DNA of 9,959 nucleotides, taken from Candidatus Omnitrophota bacterium. Its GTDB lineage: Bacteria > Omnitrophota > 4484-213. Where the stretch lies: contig DAOWKH010000125.1 of assembly GCA_030639955.1 (NCBI GenBank), forward strand, positions 1 to 9,959. Direction: 5' to 3'. Below, in pieces: positions 1-6,361 of this stretch. Positions within the stretch are counted from its first letter, which is position 1; every line of letters begins with the position of its first letter. The notes beneath the pieces were generated by a model. The model was given only the letters and a program-made list of their open reading frames with translations. It was not told where the DNA came from and did not search any database. A program made the position numbers and the translations under genes.

Positions 1-199
1 ATGATTTTTTCTTAACGCTAAAATCCCCGCCTGCCAATCTGGCGGGCAGGTGCGTCTCGGCAGGCAAAAATCAAACTCACCCGCCTCTGTCCCGAAACGT
101 TTCGGGACATCGGCGGTCTCAAACATGATTTTTGTACTTCCTGCCTCAACTTGATCCGCCTTAGGCGGACCAATGTTCGCTCAAAACGCAAAAATCCTG
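1..199. repeat. Palindromic intergenic element, copy A (left end cut by window)
   Basis: The stretch matches 2943-3116 almost base for base outside two changed spots, so it is a second copy of the same dispersed element. Its centre, 89-108, is a perfect 20-base palindrome (GTCCCGAAACGTTTCGGGAC), and the arms on either side are imperfectly complementary, with CCGCC at 81-85 facing GGCGG at 111-115. Compared with copy B it has an extra 25 bases at 26-50, themselves a CCTGCC/GGCAGG hairpin. At 155-169 it has TCCGCCTTAGGCGGA where copy B has TTTTAGCTAAAA. The left end lies outside the window. No credible protein is encoded here. Confidence 0.85.
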
Positions 200-225
200 C
201 TTAATAAATTTCTGTTGAGGAAATT

Positions 226-504
226 TTGTCGGTAGTAAAAGATTTTGATTTTATTGTTCAAGAGAAATACAGAATTGCTAAAGATAGACCTGGAAGTGGT
301 AACACTAAAAATATTGGTTCTTGCGTCAAAATTTCCGAACTTAAAGATGGTACTGGATCATTTTCAAAAGTAGGTGTGAAAATATTTGATGATTTTTGGA
401 TGAATTATATGACAACAGAAATGGCACGAAGCGCAAAATTAAGAAAACCGCCATATGCTAACTTAAAAAAATATTTGAAATATAGAAATATCAAAAATGT
501 GTAG
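226..504 (+). CDS. 92-aa protein, possible C-terminal remnant of a restriction endonuclease
   Basis: I do not recognise this protein with certainty. It starts with TTG, with a GAGG ribosome-binding motif at 217-220 and a 5-base spacer, and it overlaps the following methyltransferase by 8 bases (ATG at 497). Coding is supported by that translational coupling and by the same AT-rich codon use as the methyltransferase. Visible segments are a charged N-terminus (VVKDFDFIVQEKYRIAKDR), a Gly/Asn turn (GSGNTKNIGS), an aromatic helix (KIFDDFWMNYMTTEMA) and a basic tail. No signal peptide or membrane segment is seen. The frame stays open upstream to 208, just after the palindromic element, and reads ISVEEI before the start. 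It may therefore be the 3' end of a longer gene broken by the element. A small ORF just before a D12 methyltransferase suggests a cognate endonuclease fragment, but a complete small accessory protein is equally possible. Confidence 0.55.
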   Translation: MSVVKDFDFIVQEKYRIAKDRPGSGNTKNIGSCVKISELKDGTGSFSKVGVKIFDDFWMNYMTTEMARSAKLRKPPYANLKKYLKYRNIKNV

Positions 505-1585
505 CGTTATAACTAAAACAAAACAAAAGCAATCACAGCTTTTTGACTTACCCGCTAATAAAACTGGTGTTTTGCCGTCAACGCGCTATCAGGGAAGCAA
601 ATATAAAATAATCAAATGGATTGATTATTATACAAAGGATTTGAAATTTGATTCTGTATTAGACGCTTTTGGTGGCACTGGTTGTGTCGCTTATATGTTT
701 AAGAAAAATGGCAAGCAAGTTTTTTATAATGACTCTTTGCAATTTAACTATTATGTAGGGCTTGCCATAATTGAAAATTCAAAAATCATTTTAGAAAATG
801 GAGATGTTAGCTTTATCCTAAAAAAACAATCAAAGATTAAATACCCAACTTTTATTTATGGCACTTTCCACGATATTTATTTCACTGATGAGGAAAACAA
901 GTGGCTTGATGTTATCGTAACAAATATAGGCCAGATAAAAAATAAATATAAGCAAGCGTTGGCTTATTATGCTTTATTCCAAGCATGTATAATCAAACGA
1001 CCATATAACCTATTTCATAGAAAAAATTTATATATTCGAACGGCGGAAGTAGAAAGAAGTTTTGGCAATAAAAAAACATGGGACACTCCTTTTGAAGAAC
1101 ATTTTAGAAAATTCGTAGAAGAAGGAAATAGCGCAGTTTTTGACAATAAAAAGAAAAATAAAGTTTTTTATTCTGATATTTTTAATTTGGATGTTGACGC
1201 AGATTTAATTTATATTGATACCCCTTACATTTCTGCAAAGGGTGTGGGTGTAAATTATTTTGATTTCTATCATTTTCTTGAAGGTATTGTTTTTTACAAC
1301 CAATGGCAGAATTTGATTGATGAAAAATCAAAACATAAAAAAATAAAAAACGGCAAAAATGAATGGTGCAATAAAGACGAAATACACCAAGCATTTGAAA
1401 AATTATTTAAAAAATTCAAAGATTCAATCTTGGTTGTTTCTTACCGAGATGATGGCACTCCAATAATAGATGAATTAGTAAAAATGTTAAAAAAATACAA
1501 AAAATTCATTGAAGTAAAAAAACTTGACTATAAGTATGTTTTAAGTAATGGAAACTCAAAAGAAGTTTTAATCATCGCTAAATAA
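497..1585 (+). CDS. D12-class N6-adenine DNA methyltransferase
   Basis: This 362-residue protein has the alpha-group amino-methyltransferase motif order. Motif X is RYQGSK (residues 30-35). The SAM-binding motif I is LDAFGGTGCV (55-64). The catalytic motif IV is DTPY (241-244), a variant of the family DPPY, and the target-recognition region lies between motifs I and IV. It should transfer a methyl group from S-adenosylmethionine to adenine N6 in a specific DNA site; the site cannot be read from sequence. The family is known from Dam-like and type II restriction-modification enzymes. After motif IV, the segment GVGVNYFDFYHFLEG is likely a conserved substrate-side loop. The gene is coupled to the preceding 92-aa ORF. 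Both are visibly richer in A and T than apgM and ddl, which suggests acquisition by transfer. No intact endonuclease is visible, so in this window it acts as an orphan or as the survivor of a broken system. Confidence 0.93.
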   Translation: MCSVITKTKQKQSQLFDLPANKTGVLPSTRYQGSKYKIIKWIDYYTKDLKFDSVLDAFGGTGCVAYMFKKNGKQVFYNDSLQFNYYVGLAIIENSKIILENGDVSFILKKQSKIKYPTFIYGTFHDIYFTDEENKWLDVIVTNIGQIKNKYKQALAYYALFQACIIKRPYNLFHRKNLYIRTAEVERSFGNKKTWDTPFEEHFRKFVEEGNSAVFDNKKKNKVFYSDIFNLDVDADLIYIDTPYISAKGVGVNYFDFYHFLEGIVFYNQWQNLIDEKSKHKKIKNGKNEWCNKDEIHQAFEKLFKKFKDSILVVSYRDDGTPIIDELVKMLKKYKKFIEVKKLDYKYVLSNGNSKEVLIIAK

Positions 1586-1679
1586 TTTTCTTAATCCGCC
1601 CGTCACCAATTTTGTTGGTCCCCCCGCTGCCGAAAAAAATCGGGTGAAGCCCGAAAGCAGGCGGGTAAAGAGGTAAAAA
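1586..1679. repeat. Palindrome-rich spacer before apgM
   Basis: The 94-base gap holds nested inverted repeats. ACCAA at 1605-1609 faces TTGGT at 1615-1619. TCGGG at 1640-1644 faces CCCGA at 1650-1654. CCGCC at 1596-1600 can close the whole region with GGCGG at 1660-1664, and CCGCTGC at 1624-1630 can also pair with GCAGGCGG at 1657-1664. No T-tract follows any hairpin, so I do not call a terminator. The GC-rich pieces resemble the GGCGGGCAGG palindromes at 26-50 and inside apgM. Confidence 0.7.
1669..1673 (+). promoter_or_regulatory. Ribosome binding site of apgM
   Basis: AGAGG lies six bases before the ATG at 1680, immediately after the palindromic spacer. This supports that start codon. Confidence 0.7.
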
Positions 1680-2915
1680 ATGATTCCAGAAGCCGAAATT
1701 AAAAAATTGTCTATCAAGACCGATTCCAAGATTGTTTTGTTGGTAATAGATGGATTGGGCGGATTACCCGCCTACGCTGAAGCTTCGGCGGGCAGGCCCG
1801 ATACAAATGGAAAGACAGAGTTAGAAGCCGCCCACACTCCTAATTTGGATAAACTCGCTCGGAGAGCGGTCTGCGGAGCGACTATCCCGATTTCTTATGG
1901 GATTACCCCCGGGAGCGCTCCGGCTCATCTTTCTTTATTCGGCTACGACCCTTTAAAACACGAGATTGGACGGGGGGTTTTAGAGGCATTGGGTATTGGT
2001 TTGGAATTGGCTGCTCAAGACCTTGCGGCGAGAGGGAATTTTGCTACGATGGATAAAGAAGGAATAATCATTGACCGTCGGGCAGGCAGAATTTCCGATG
2101 AAGAAAATAAAAGAATCTGTGAACTTTTGCAAAATAGGATAAAACAAATAGAGGATGTCCATGTTTTAATTAAACCGGGCAAAGAGCACCGCTTTGTTAT
2201 TCTTTTTCGCGGCGAGGATTTAAGCGAGGTCAATGATACCGATCCCCAAAAGACAGGCGAGAGGACTCGAAAAATAGAGGTTAGCAGAGCCGGGCAAGAG
2301 AAATCGGCGCGGATAGTCAACGAATTTGTCCATTTAGCCAATGAGATTTTGAAAGATGAGCCAAAGGCAAATACTGTTTTGTTGAGAGGGATTTGCAAAT
2401 ACCCCGCAATTCCTTCAATGAAGGAGTTATTTAAATTAAAACCCGCAGCTATTGCTACTTATCCGATGTATTGTGGTTTAGCGAGATTAGTAGGAATGGA
2501 GATTTTGGATAGCGGGCTTACGATAGAAGATGAATTTAGGGCTTTGAAAAAAAATTTTTCGGCTTATGATTTTTTTTACCTCCACATCAAAAAGACAGAT
2601 AGCTATGGTGAGGATGGAAATAGAAAGAATAAAATAAAGATAATCGAAGAAGTTGACAGATTTATTCTTCAGTTATTAGAATTAAATCCTGATGTATTGG
2701 CAATTACCGCCGACCATTCTACCCCTGCTCTCTTAAAAGGACACTCCTGGCATCCCAATCCCTTCCTGCTCTATTCTAAATTCATCCGTGTTGATGGACT
2801 GAAAAAATTTAGCGAAAGAGAATGCGTTAAAGGGGGATTAGGTATATTTTCGGCTACAGAGGCAATGCCTCTGATGCTCGCCAATGCTTTGAAGCTGAGG
2901 AAGTGGGGGGCGTAA
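1680..2915 (+). CDS. apgM: 2,3-bisphosphoglycerate-independent phosphoglycerate mutase, archaeal type
   Basis: This 411-residue cytosolic enzyme interconverts 3- and 2-phosphoglycerate in glycolysis and gluconeogenesis. It belongs to the alkaline phosphatase superfamily and uses two metal ions and a phosphoserine. Visible marks are the metal-binding LLVIDGLGG (Asp24), TPNLDKLA, the nucleophile loop TPGSAPAHLSLFGYDP (likely Ser79), GRGVLEALG, NFATMD and IIDRRAGRI. Also present are DTDPQKTG, HIKKTDSYGEDGN (Asp307) and the metal site ITADHSTP (Asp345, His346) followed by GHSWHPNP. The length suits the family. Residues 31-40 (AYAEASAGRP) look like a foreign in-frame insertion between GGLP and DTNGKTELEAA; all catalytic motifs are otherwise intact. 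The ATG has a well-spaced ribosome site. The gene ends two bases before palindromic element copy B, so ddl may be read from the same transcript through that hairpin. Confidence 0.96.
   Translation: MIPEAEIKKLSIKTDSKIVLLVIDGLGGLPAYAEASAGRPDTNGKTELEAAHTPNLDKLARRAVCGATIPISYGITPGSAPAHLSLFGYDPLKHEIGRGVLEALGIGLELAAQDLAARGNFATMDKEGIIIDRRAGRISDEENKRICELLQNRIKQIEDVHVLIKPGKEHRFVILFRGEDLSEVNDTDPQKTGERTRKIEVSRAGQEKSARIVNEFVHLANEILKDEPKANTVLLRGICKYPAIPSMKELFKLKPAAIATYPMYCGLARLVGMEILDSGLTIEDEFRALKKNFSAYDFFYLHIKKTDSYGEDGNRKNKIKIIEEVDRFILQLLELNPDVLAITADHSTPALLKGHSWHPNPFLLYSKFIRVDGLKKFSERECVKGGLGIFSATEAMPLMLANALKLRKWGA
1770..1799 (+). repeat. In-frame palindromic insertion in apgM (codes AYAEASAGRP)
   Basis: Thirty bases, flanked on both sides by CCC, form a CCGCC/GGCGG inverted repeat (1768-1772 with 1787-1791) around the inner palindrome GAAGCTTC. 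Removing exactly ten codons restores the typical family sequence GGLP-DTNGKTELEAA. This peptide type resembles in-frame palindromic elements of the Rickettsia RPE kind; the boundaries are inferred from my recollection of family members, not from an alignment. Confidence 0.8.
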
Positions 2916-2917
2916 CT

Positions 2918-3116
2918 AAGGAGTTTTGCATTTCTTGCTCTCGTGGTTTTTTCTTAACGCTAAAATCTGCGTCTCGGCAGGCAAAAATCAAACTCGCCCG
3001 CCTCTGTCCCGAAACGGTTCGGGACTTCAGCGGTCTCAGACATGATTTTTGTACTTCCTGCCTCAACTTGATTTTAGCTAAAAAAACCAATGTTCGCTCA
3101 AAACGCAAAACTCCTT
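2918..3116. repeat. Palindromic intergenic element, copy B (complete, 199 bp)
   Basis: The ends are a perfect 12-base terminal inverted repeat: AAGGAGTTTTGC at 2918-2929 and GCAAAACTCCTT at 3105-3116. The complementarity continues with gaps through almost the whole length. Left-arm GCTAAAATC, GGCAGG and CAAAAATCA have their reverse complements in order in the right arm, meeting at the central hairpin 3006-3025 (GTCCCGAA facing TTCGGGAC). An RNA copy would fold into one long imperfect hairpin. The element fills the whole apgM-ddl gap, starting two bases after the apgM stop and ending seven bases before the ddl GTG. No clear target-site duplication is seen at its ends. Open frames across it on both strands are a by-product of its composition. 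Confidence 0.88.
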
Positions 3117-3123
3117 TTGTAAG

Positions 3124-4071
3124 GTGGAAAACACACGACTAAGAATTGGTGTCTTAATGGGTGGTGACTCCGCTGAAAGAGAGGTTTCCCTGTGTTCCGG
3201 AGAAGCGATTTATAAAGCGCTAAAAGGGGAAAGGTACTGGGTAAAAAAGATAAAAATAGACAAAGGACAAAGGGCAAATGCAATAAATAAAGAAAAAATC
3301 GTTGCCCAAATTAAAGAGAGTGGGATTAACTTTGCTTTTATTGCCCTGCACGGGGGATTTGGCGAGAATGGTGGAATGCAAGCACTGTTAGAGGAGCTGA
3401 ATATTGCCTATAGCGGCTCAGGGATTTTGGCTAGCCAGCGGGCAATGAGTAAGATTCTTTCCAAAAATATTTTTCAACAAAATAAAATTCCCATTCCTAA
3501 ATATGAAATTTTGAAAGACGGATTTTCCAGAGAAGACCTTGATTCAGCTGTTAAAAAATTAGGGTTTCCTCTGGTAGTAAAGCCGACCTCGCAGGGCTCA
3601 AGCATTGGTGTTTCTATTGTAGATAATGAAGGAGAATTAGAAGAAAAAATAAAATTTGCTTTGCAATACAGTGAAGAGATTATCGTTGAGAAATACATAA
3701 AAGGGAAGGAGATTGCAGTGGGAATATTGGAGCAAAAGGCATTAGTTCCCATTTTGTTAGTTCCCGAAAATAAATTTTATGATTACTCTGCAAAGTATGA
3801 ACCGGGAATAACCGAATACCTTGTTCCTGCTCCTTTAGACAAAGAGATTTCTGCAGAGGTTCAAAAAACAGCCCTCAACGCCTACCTTACTCTGGGTTGT
3901 TCAATATTTGCGCGCGTAGATTTGATGTTAAATAAAAAGAATCAATGTTTTGTATTGGAGGTAAATACTATTCCCGGTTTTACCGAAACCAGCCTTCTTC
4001 CAAAAGCGGCTAAGGCAGAAGGGATGGGTTTTGCAGAACTGTGCAGGAAGATAGTGGAGTTGTCGTTATGA
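3124..4071 (+). CDS. ddl: D-alanine--D-alanine ligase
   Basis: This 315-residue cytosolic ATP-grasp enzyme joins two D-alanines for the peptidoglycan precursor. The N-terminal domain has LMGGDSAEREVSLCSG and ALHGGFGENGGMQ. The ATP-grasp core has VVKPTSQGSSIGVSIV (Lys153; flexible loop QGSS from residue 157), IIVEKYIKGKEIAVG and FYDYSAKYEPG. The C-terminal metal and product site is FARVDLML followed by EVNTIPGFTETSLLPK (Glu279, Asn281). Length and motif order are normal. The GTG start at 3124 is the only standard start that keeps the first beta strand (RIGVLMGG). It has no properly spaced Shine-Dalgarno: AAGG at 3121-3124 overlaps the start, and the element in front may have displaced the original site. 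The stop overlaps the ftsQ ATG (ATGA at 4068-4071), and the ddl-ftsQ-ftsA order is classic for the dcw cluster. Confidence 0.96.
   Translation: MENTRLRIGVLMGGDSAEREVSLCSGEAIYKALKGERYWVKKIKIDKGQRANAINKEKIVAQIKESGINFAFIALHGGFGENGGMQALLEELNIAYSGSGILASQRAMSKILSKNIFQQNKIPIPKYEILKDGFSREDLDSAVKKLGFPLVVKPTSQGSSIGVSIVDNEGELEEKIKFALQYSEEIIVEKYIKGKEIAVGILEQKALVPILLVPENKFYDYSAKYEPGITEYLVPAPLDKEISAEVQKTALNAYLTLGCSIFARVDLMLNKKNQCFVLEVNTIPGFTETSLLPKAAKAEGMGFAELCRKIVELSL
4056..4059 (+). promoter_or_regulatory. Ribosome binding site deciding the ftsQ start
   Basis: GGAG inside the end of ddl lies eight bases before the ATG at 4068. It favours that start over the in-frame ATG at 4041, which would overlap ddl by 31 bases. 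Confidence 0.7.
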
Positions 4072-4868
4072 GAAAGGGTCTTCTGAAAATCTTTTTAATC
4101 GTTATTATAACTTTTGCAGCAATTTTCTTCTTTACCAAGAGCGTCAAATCTTTCTTGAATAGCCATCCTCGTTTTAAGATAAAGAAGATAGAAATACGCC
4201 GCACGCTGCACGCCGCACGCTGCACGCCAGAAGAGATAAAAGAAATATTGAATATAGATGAGCAAACCAGTATATTTTCTTTGAACCTAAAGGAGGCCTC
4301 GCGGAGATTAGAGGAGAAACCAGAGATTAAGAGGGCAATTGTTATTCGTCAGTTCCCTGACAAATTAATTATTCAATTAGAAGAAAGAAGGGCAGTAGCC
4401 CAAGTAGGAGCTAAGAGATACTTTTTAGTAGATGAGCAGGGGGTAATCCTGCCCGAGCCCAGGAATTTCCCCTTTGCTGATTTCCCGTTGATAGAAGGAA
4501 TAAAATTTCAGCTGAGCGAGCTCAAGATAGGCAGAAAATATATCTCCCAAAATCTAAATAGCGGCTTATCCCTGATCAAATTTCTTTCATCTAGAAAAAA
4601 TTCTCTAACGGGGTTTAAGGTTAAAAAAGTCAATGTCAAAGATATTAAAAATATCCTCATTTTTTTACAAGTGAACAGTCGAGATTTGCCGGCTTGGTCA
4701 GGAAAGACACTTTTAATAAAGATAAGAGATGTTCCTCATGAGGCCGAGCAAAGAAATAGTTTAGCAAAGAAAATTCGGCTTTTGCCTAAGGTTCTATCTC
4801 TGCATCGCCCTCAGGATGTGAGCTATATTGATTTGAGATTTAGAGATATAATGGTGGGAAGGAAATGA
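4068..4868 (+). CDS. ftsQ: Cell division protein FtsQ/DivIB
   Basis: This is a 266-residue bitopic divisome protein that links early and late division proteins (FtsB/FtsL partners). With the 4068 start it has a very short cytoplasmic end (MRKG), one membrane segment at residues 5-22 (rich in Leu, Ile and Phe), then a POTRA domain from about residue 36 (FKIKKIEI, TPEEIKEIL, REF-like IVIRQFPDKLIIQLEERRAVAQV). The FtsQ domain follows (YFLVDEQGVILPEP, FPLIEG, DLRFRD near the end). Length and architecture fit the family. ATGA overlaps at both ends show tight coupling to ddl and ftsA. Residues 44-54 (RRTLHAARCTP) are encoded by a 14-base tandem duplication and are unusual where the family normally has a short turn before the conserved PEEI. 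Confidence 0.92.
   Translation: MRKGLLKIFLIVIITFAAIFFFTKSVKSFLNSHPRFKIKKIEIRRTLHAARCTPEEIKEILNIDEQTSIFSLNLKEASRRLEEKPEIKRAIVIRQFPDKLIIQLEERRAVAQVGAKRYFLVDEQGVILPEPRNFPFADFPLIEGIKFQLSELKIGRKYISQNLNSGLSLIKFLSSRKNSLTGFKVKKVNVKDIKNILIFLQVNSRDLPAWSGKTLLIKIRDVPHEAEQRNSLAKKIRLLPKVLSLHRPQDVSYIDLRFRDIMVGRK
4198..4228 (+). repeat. 14-bp tandem repeat inside ftsQ
   Basis: Two perfect copies of GCCGCACGCTGCAC (4198-4211 and 4212-4225) are followed by a partial third (GCC). Fourteen is not a multiple of three, so successive copies are read in different frames, giving RTLHA then ARCTP. The GC-rich block contrasts sharply with the AT-rich codons around it. Confidence 0.9.
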
Positions 4869-5875
4869 GATTAATTGCGGGGCTGGACATCGGAAGCAAT
4901 AAGATCAGTTTGGTTATTGGTAAAATAAATGATCAGAGAGAACTGGAGATAGTTGATTTTCAAAAGGTAGATTCAAAAGGGGTTCGCAATGGAATAATAG
5001 TAGATTTAACCAAGGTAGTTAATTCTATTCTAAATCTCAAACAAAATTTGGCGGTTAAGAAAATAAACTCTGTGTTTGCAACTATAAATGGGAAAGATAT
5101 AAAAAGCCATTTTAATCGCGCCGCACTTAATCTTTCTCCCCGCGGAGAGGAGATTCGCCAGAGTCATTTAGATAAATTGCTCAAGAAAGCCAGTTCTATT
5201 GGTTTGCCTTTGAATCGCCAGATTATCTACCGCCTTCCCTTAGAGTATATTGTTGACGGAGAAGGGGAGATAGGCAATCCTTTGAGGATGACCGCTAACC
5301 GCATAGAGGTCCGATTGCATATTATTAGCGCCAAAATAGGAGAGATAGAGAATTTAAGCAAGAGCATAAATTATTCTAATTGGGAAATTGAGGGGATGAT
5401 TCCAGTGCCCCTTGCCTGTCAATGCGCATTAGAGCAAGATAGCCATAATCTTCTATTAGATATAGGCAGTCAGACGATTAACGCCGGGTTTTCTTCAAAT
5501 AATATTTTAAACTTCTGCCGCTCCTTTTTATATAGAAATGAACTCACTAAATGTTTAGCAGAGATAAAAGGAGTAACAGAAAAAATGGATGATTATGCTC
5601 GGATAGATAAGATAGTCATCAGCGGCGGCGGTTCATTAACAGATGGTTTAATAGAGAAAATAGAAGAAATATTTGAGAAACCAACCAAGATAGGTGTCCC
5701 TCCTGTGCGTTTACAGAAAAATAGCCCTGATTTGGAGGAAAAAGAGATTGTTGATAACCCTGTATATACTGCAGCAATAGGATTGGTTAAATACGGTTTA
5801 GAAAAGAGAAAGGAAAAAGCAGAAGCCAAAGGGCTTGTTAAGAGGATAAAGAGGTGGATGGAAGGGTACTTTTAA
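4865..5875 (+). CDS. ftsA: Cell division protein FtsA (short form)
   Basis: This actin-fold protein tethers FtsZ filaments to the membrane. Phosphate-1 motif GLDIGSNKISLVIG (6-19) is followed by a 1C-type region (about 82-160), phosphate-2 motif DIGSQT (199-204) and adenosine motif ISGGGSL (SGGG at 253-256). A basic amphipathic C-terminal helix (GLVKRIKRWMEGYF), the membrane anchor, ends the protein. At 336 residues it is shorter than the usual roughly 400-420. Only about 54 residues lie between phosphate-2 and the adenosine motif, where well-studied FtsA proteins have well over 100. This points to loss of much of subdomain 2B. The frame is intact, so it is probably functional but divergent. 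It overlaps the ftsQ stop by four bases, with a G-rich ribosome site (GGTGGGAAGGAA) just before the ATG. ftsZ does not follow. Confidence 0.9.
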   Translation: MRLIAGLDIGSNKISLVIGKINDQRELEIVDFQKVDSKGVRNGIIVDLTKVVNSILNLKQNLAVKKINSVFATINGKDIKSHFNRAALNLSPRGEEIRQSHLDKLLKKASSIGLPLNRQIIYRLPLEYIVDGEGEIGNPLRMTANRIEVRLHIISAKIGEIENLSKSINYSNWEIEGMIPVPLACQCALEQDSHNLLLDIGSQTINAGFSSNNILNFCRSFLYRNELTKCLAEIKGVTEKMDDYARIDKIVISGGGSLTDGLIEKIEEIFEKPTKIGVPPVRLQKNSPDLEEKEIVDNPVYTAAIGLVKYGLEKRKEKAEAKGLVKRIKRWMEGYF

Positions 5876-5879
5876 AAGA

Positions 5880-5918
5880 CAATTTTCAATTTCCAATTTC
5901 TAATTTTCAATCAATTTT
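5880..5918. repeat. AT-rich left flank of decayed four-helix-bundle gene
   Basis: Reiterated AATTTTCAATTTCC-like units have their reverse complement (GAAAATTGAAAATT-like) at 6234-6300. Together they bracket the truncated gene as imperfect inverted repeats. Confidence 0.6.
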
Positions 5919-5922
5919 TCCA

Positions 5923-5955
5923 TCCTCCGTAGCAGTAATCTGCTACTGCGGAGGA
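5923..5955. repeat. GC-rich hairpin at the break of the four-helix-bundle gene
   Basis: TCCTCCG-TAGCAG (5923-5935) pairs with CTGCTA-CTG-CGGAGGA (5940-5955) around a TAAT loop, with a three-base bulge. It sits exactly where the N-terminal half of the neighbouring gene should be. There is no T-tract, so it is not a terminator. Confidence 0.75.
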
Positions 5956-6235
5956 CGGGCATTTAACCAAAACTTTAGCTATCATTTCTCAATTAGTAAG
6001 AGCAGGCACAAGTCCAGGAGCGAATTACTGTGAAGCAACTGGTGCGAGCTCAAAGAAGGATTTTAAGAACAAAATACACACTTGCAAGAAGGAAATCCAG
6101 GAAACAAAGTATTGGTTAAGAATGCTGACTAAGGCCTATCCAGAAGTTAAAGAAGAAGCAAAGAAGTTATGGCAGGAAGCACAAGAATTAACCCTGATAT
6201 TTACGAAGATTATTTCTACAATGGAGAAGAAGTAA
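5939..6235 (+). pseudogene. 5'-truncated four-helix-bundle (S23/IVP-like) protein gene
   Basis: The frame after the hairpin reads LTKTLAIISQLVRAGTS, then PGANYCEATGASSKKDFKNK, then HTCKKEIQETKYWLRML and a Glu/Lys/Ala-rich last helix ending at TAA 6233-6235. This is the C-terminal two thirds of the four-helix-bundle family related to the 23S rRNA intervening-sequence protein (SIGANYCEA-, KKDFxxKI-, E(A/T)KxWLRML-type motifs). The N-terminal helix is missing. The frame is closed by TAA at 5936-5938 within the hairpin, and no ATG, GTG or TTG precedes the conserved part. These proteins are thought to bind structured RNA and are often found in repeat-flanked, mobile-looking loci. I infer a dead remnant, with no expression signal seen. 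Confidence 0.85.
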
Positions 6236-6350
6236 TTGAAAACTGAAAATTTTAGACTTGAAAATTCAATGGAAATTGATAATTGATAATTGAAAATTTA
6301 TCTCACTTATTGGTCATTGCTTAGGTTAATTAGGTCAATTAGGAATTAGA
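6234..6350. repeat. AT-rich right flank with TTGAAAATT and AATTAGG repeats
   Basis: GAAAACTGAAAATT, TTGAAAATTCAATGG and ATTGATAATTGATAATTGAA occur in series, inversely related to 5880-5918. They are followed by direct repeats of roughly (T/C)AATTAGG near 6324-6349 (TTAATTAGG, TCAATTAGG, GAATTAG). No gene is seen. Confidence 0.6.
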
Positions 6351-6361
6351 CATTGTGGGGC

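Noticed and set aside
1182..1394. Minus-strand ORF inside the methyltransferase
   Set aside because: It sits over catalytic motif IV of a clearly coding + strand gene and has no motif of its own.
1605..1619. ACCAA/TTGGT hairpin after the methyltransferase as a terminator
   Set aside because: The stem is only five pairs and is followed by a run of Cs, not Ts.
2903..3142. Open frame of 79 codons on the + strand and an 84-codon frame on the - strand (2854-3108) across the apgM-ddl gap
   Set aside because: Both lie on the palindromic element, which is nearly its own reverse complement. The frames carry no recognisable domain and overlap the ends of real genes.
4041..4067. Earlier ATG for ftsQ at 4041
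   Set aside because: It would add nine residues and overlap ddl by 31 bases. The ATG at 4068 has a GGAG site and the same ATGA overlap style as the ftsQ-ftsA junction.
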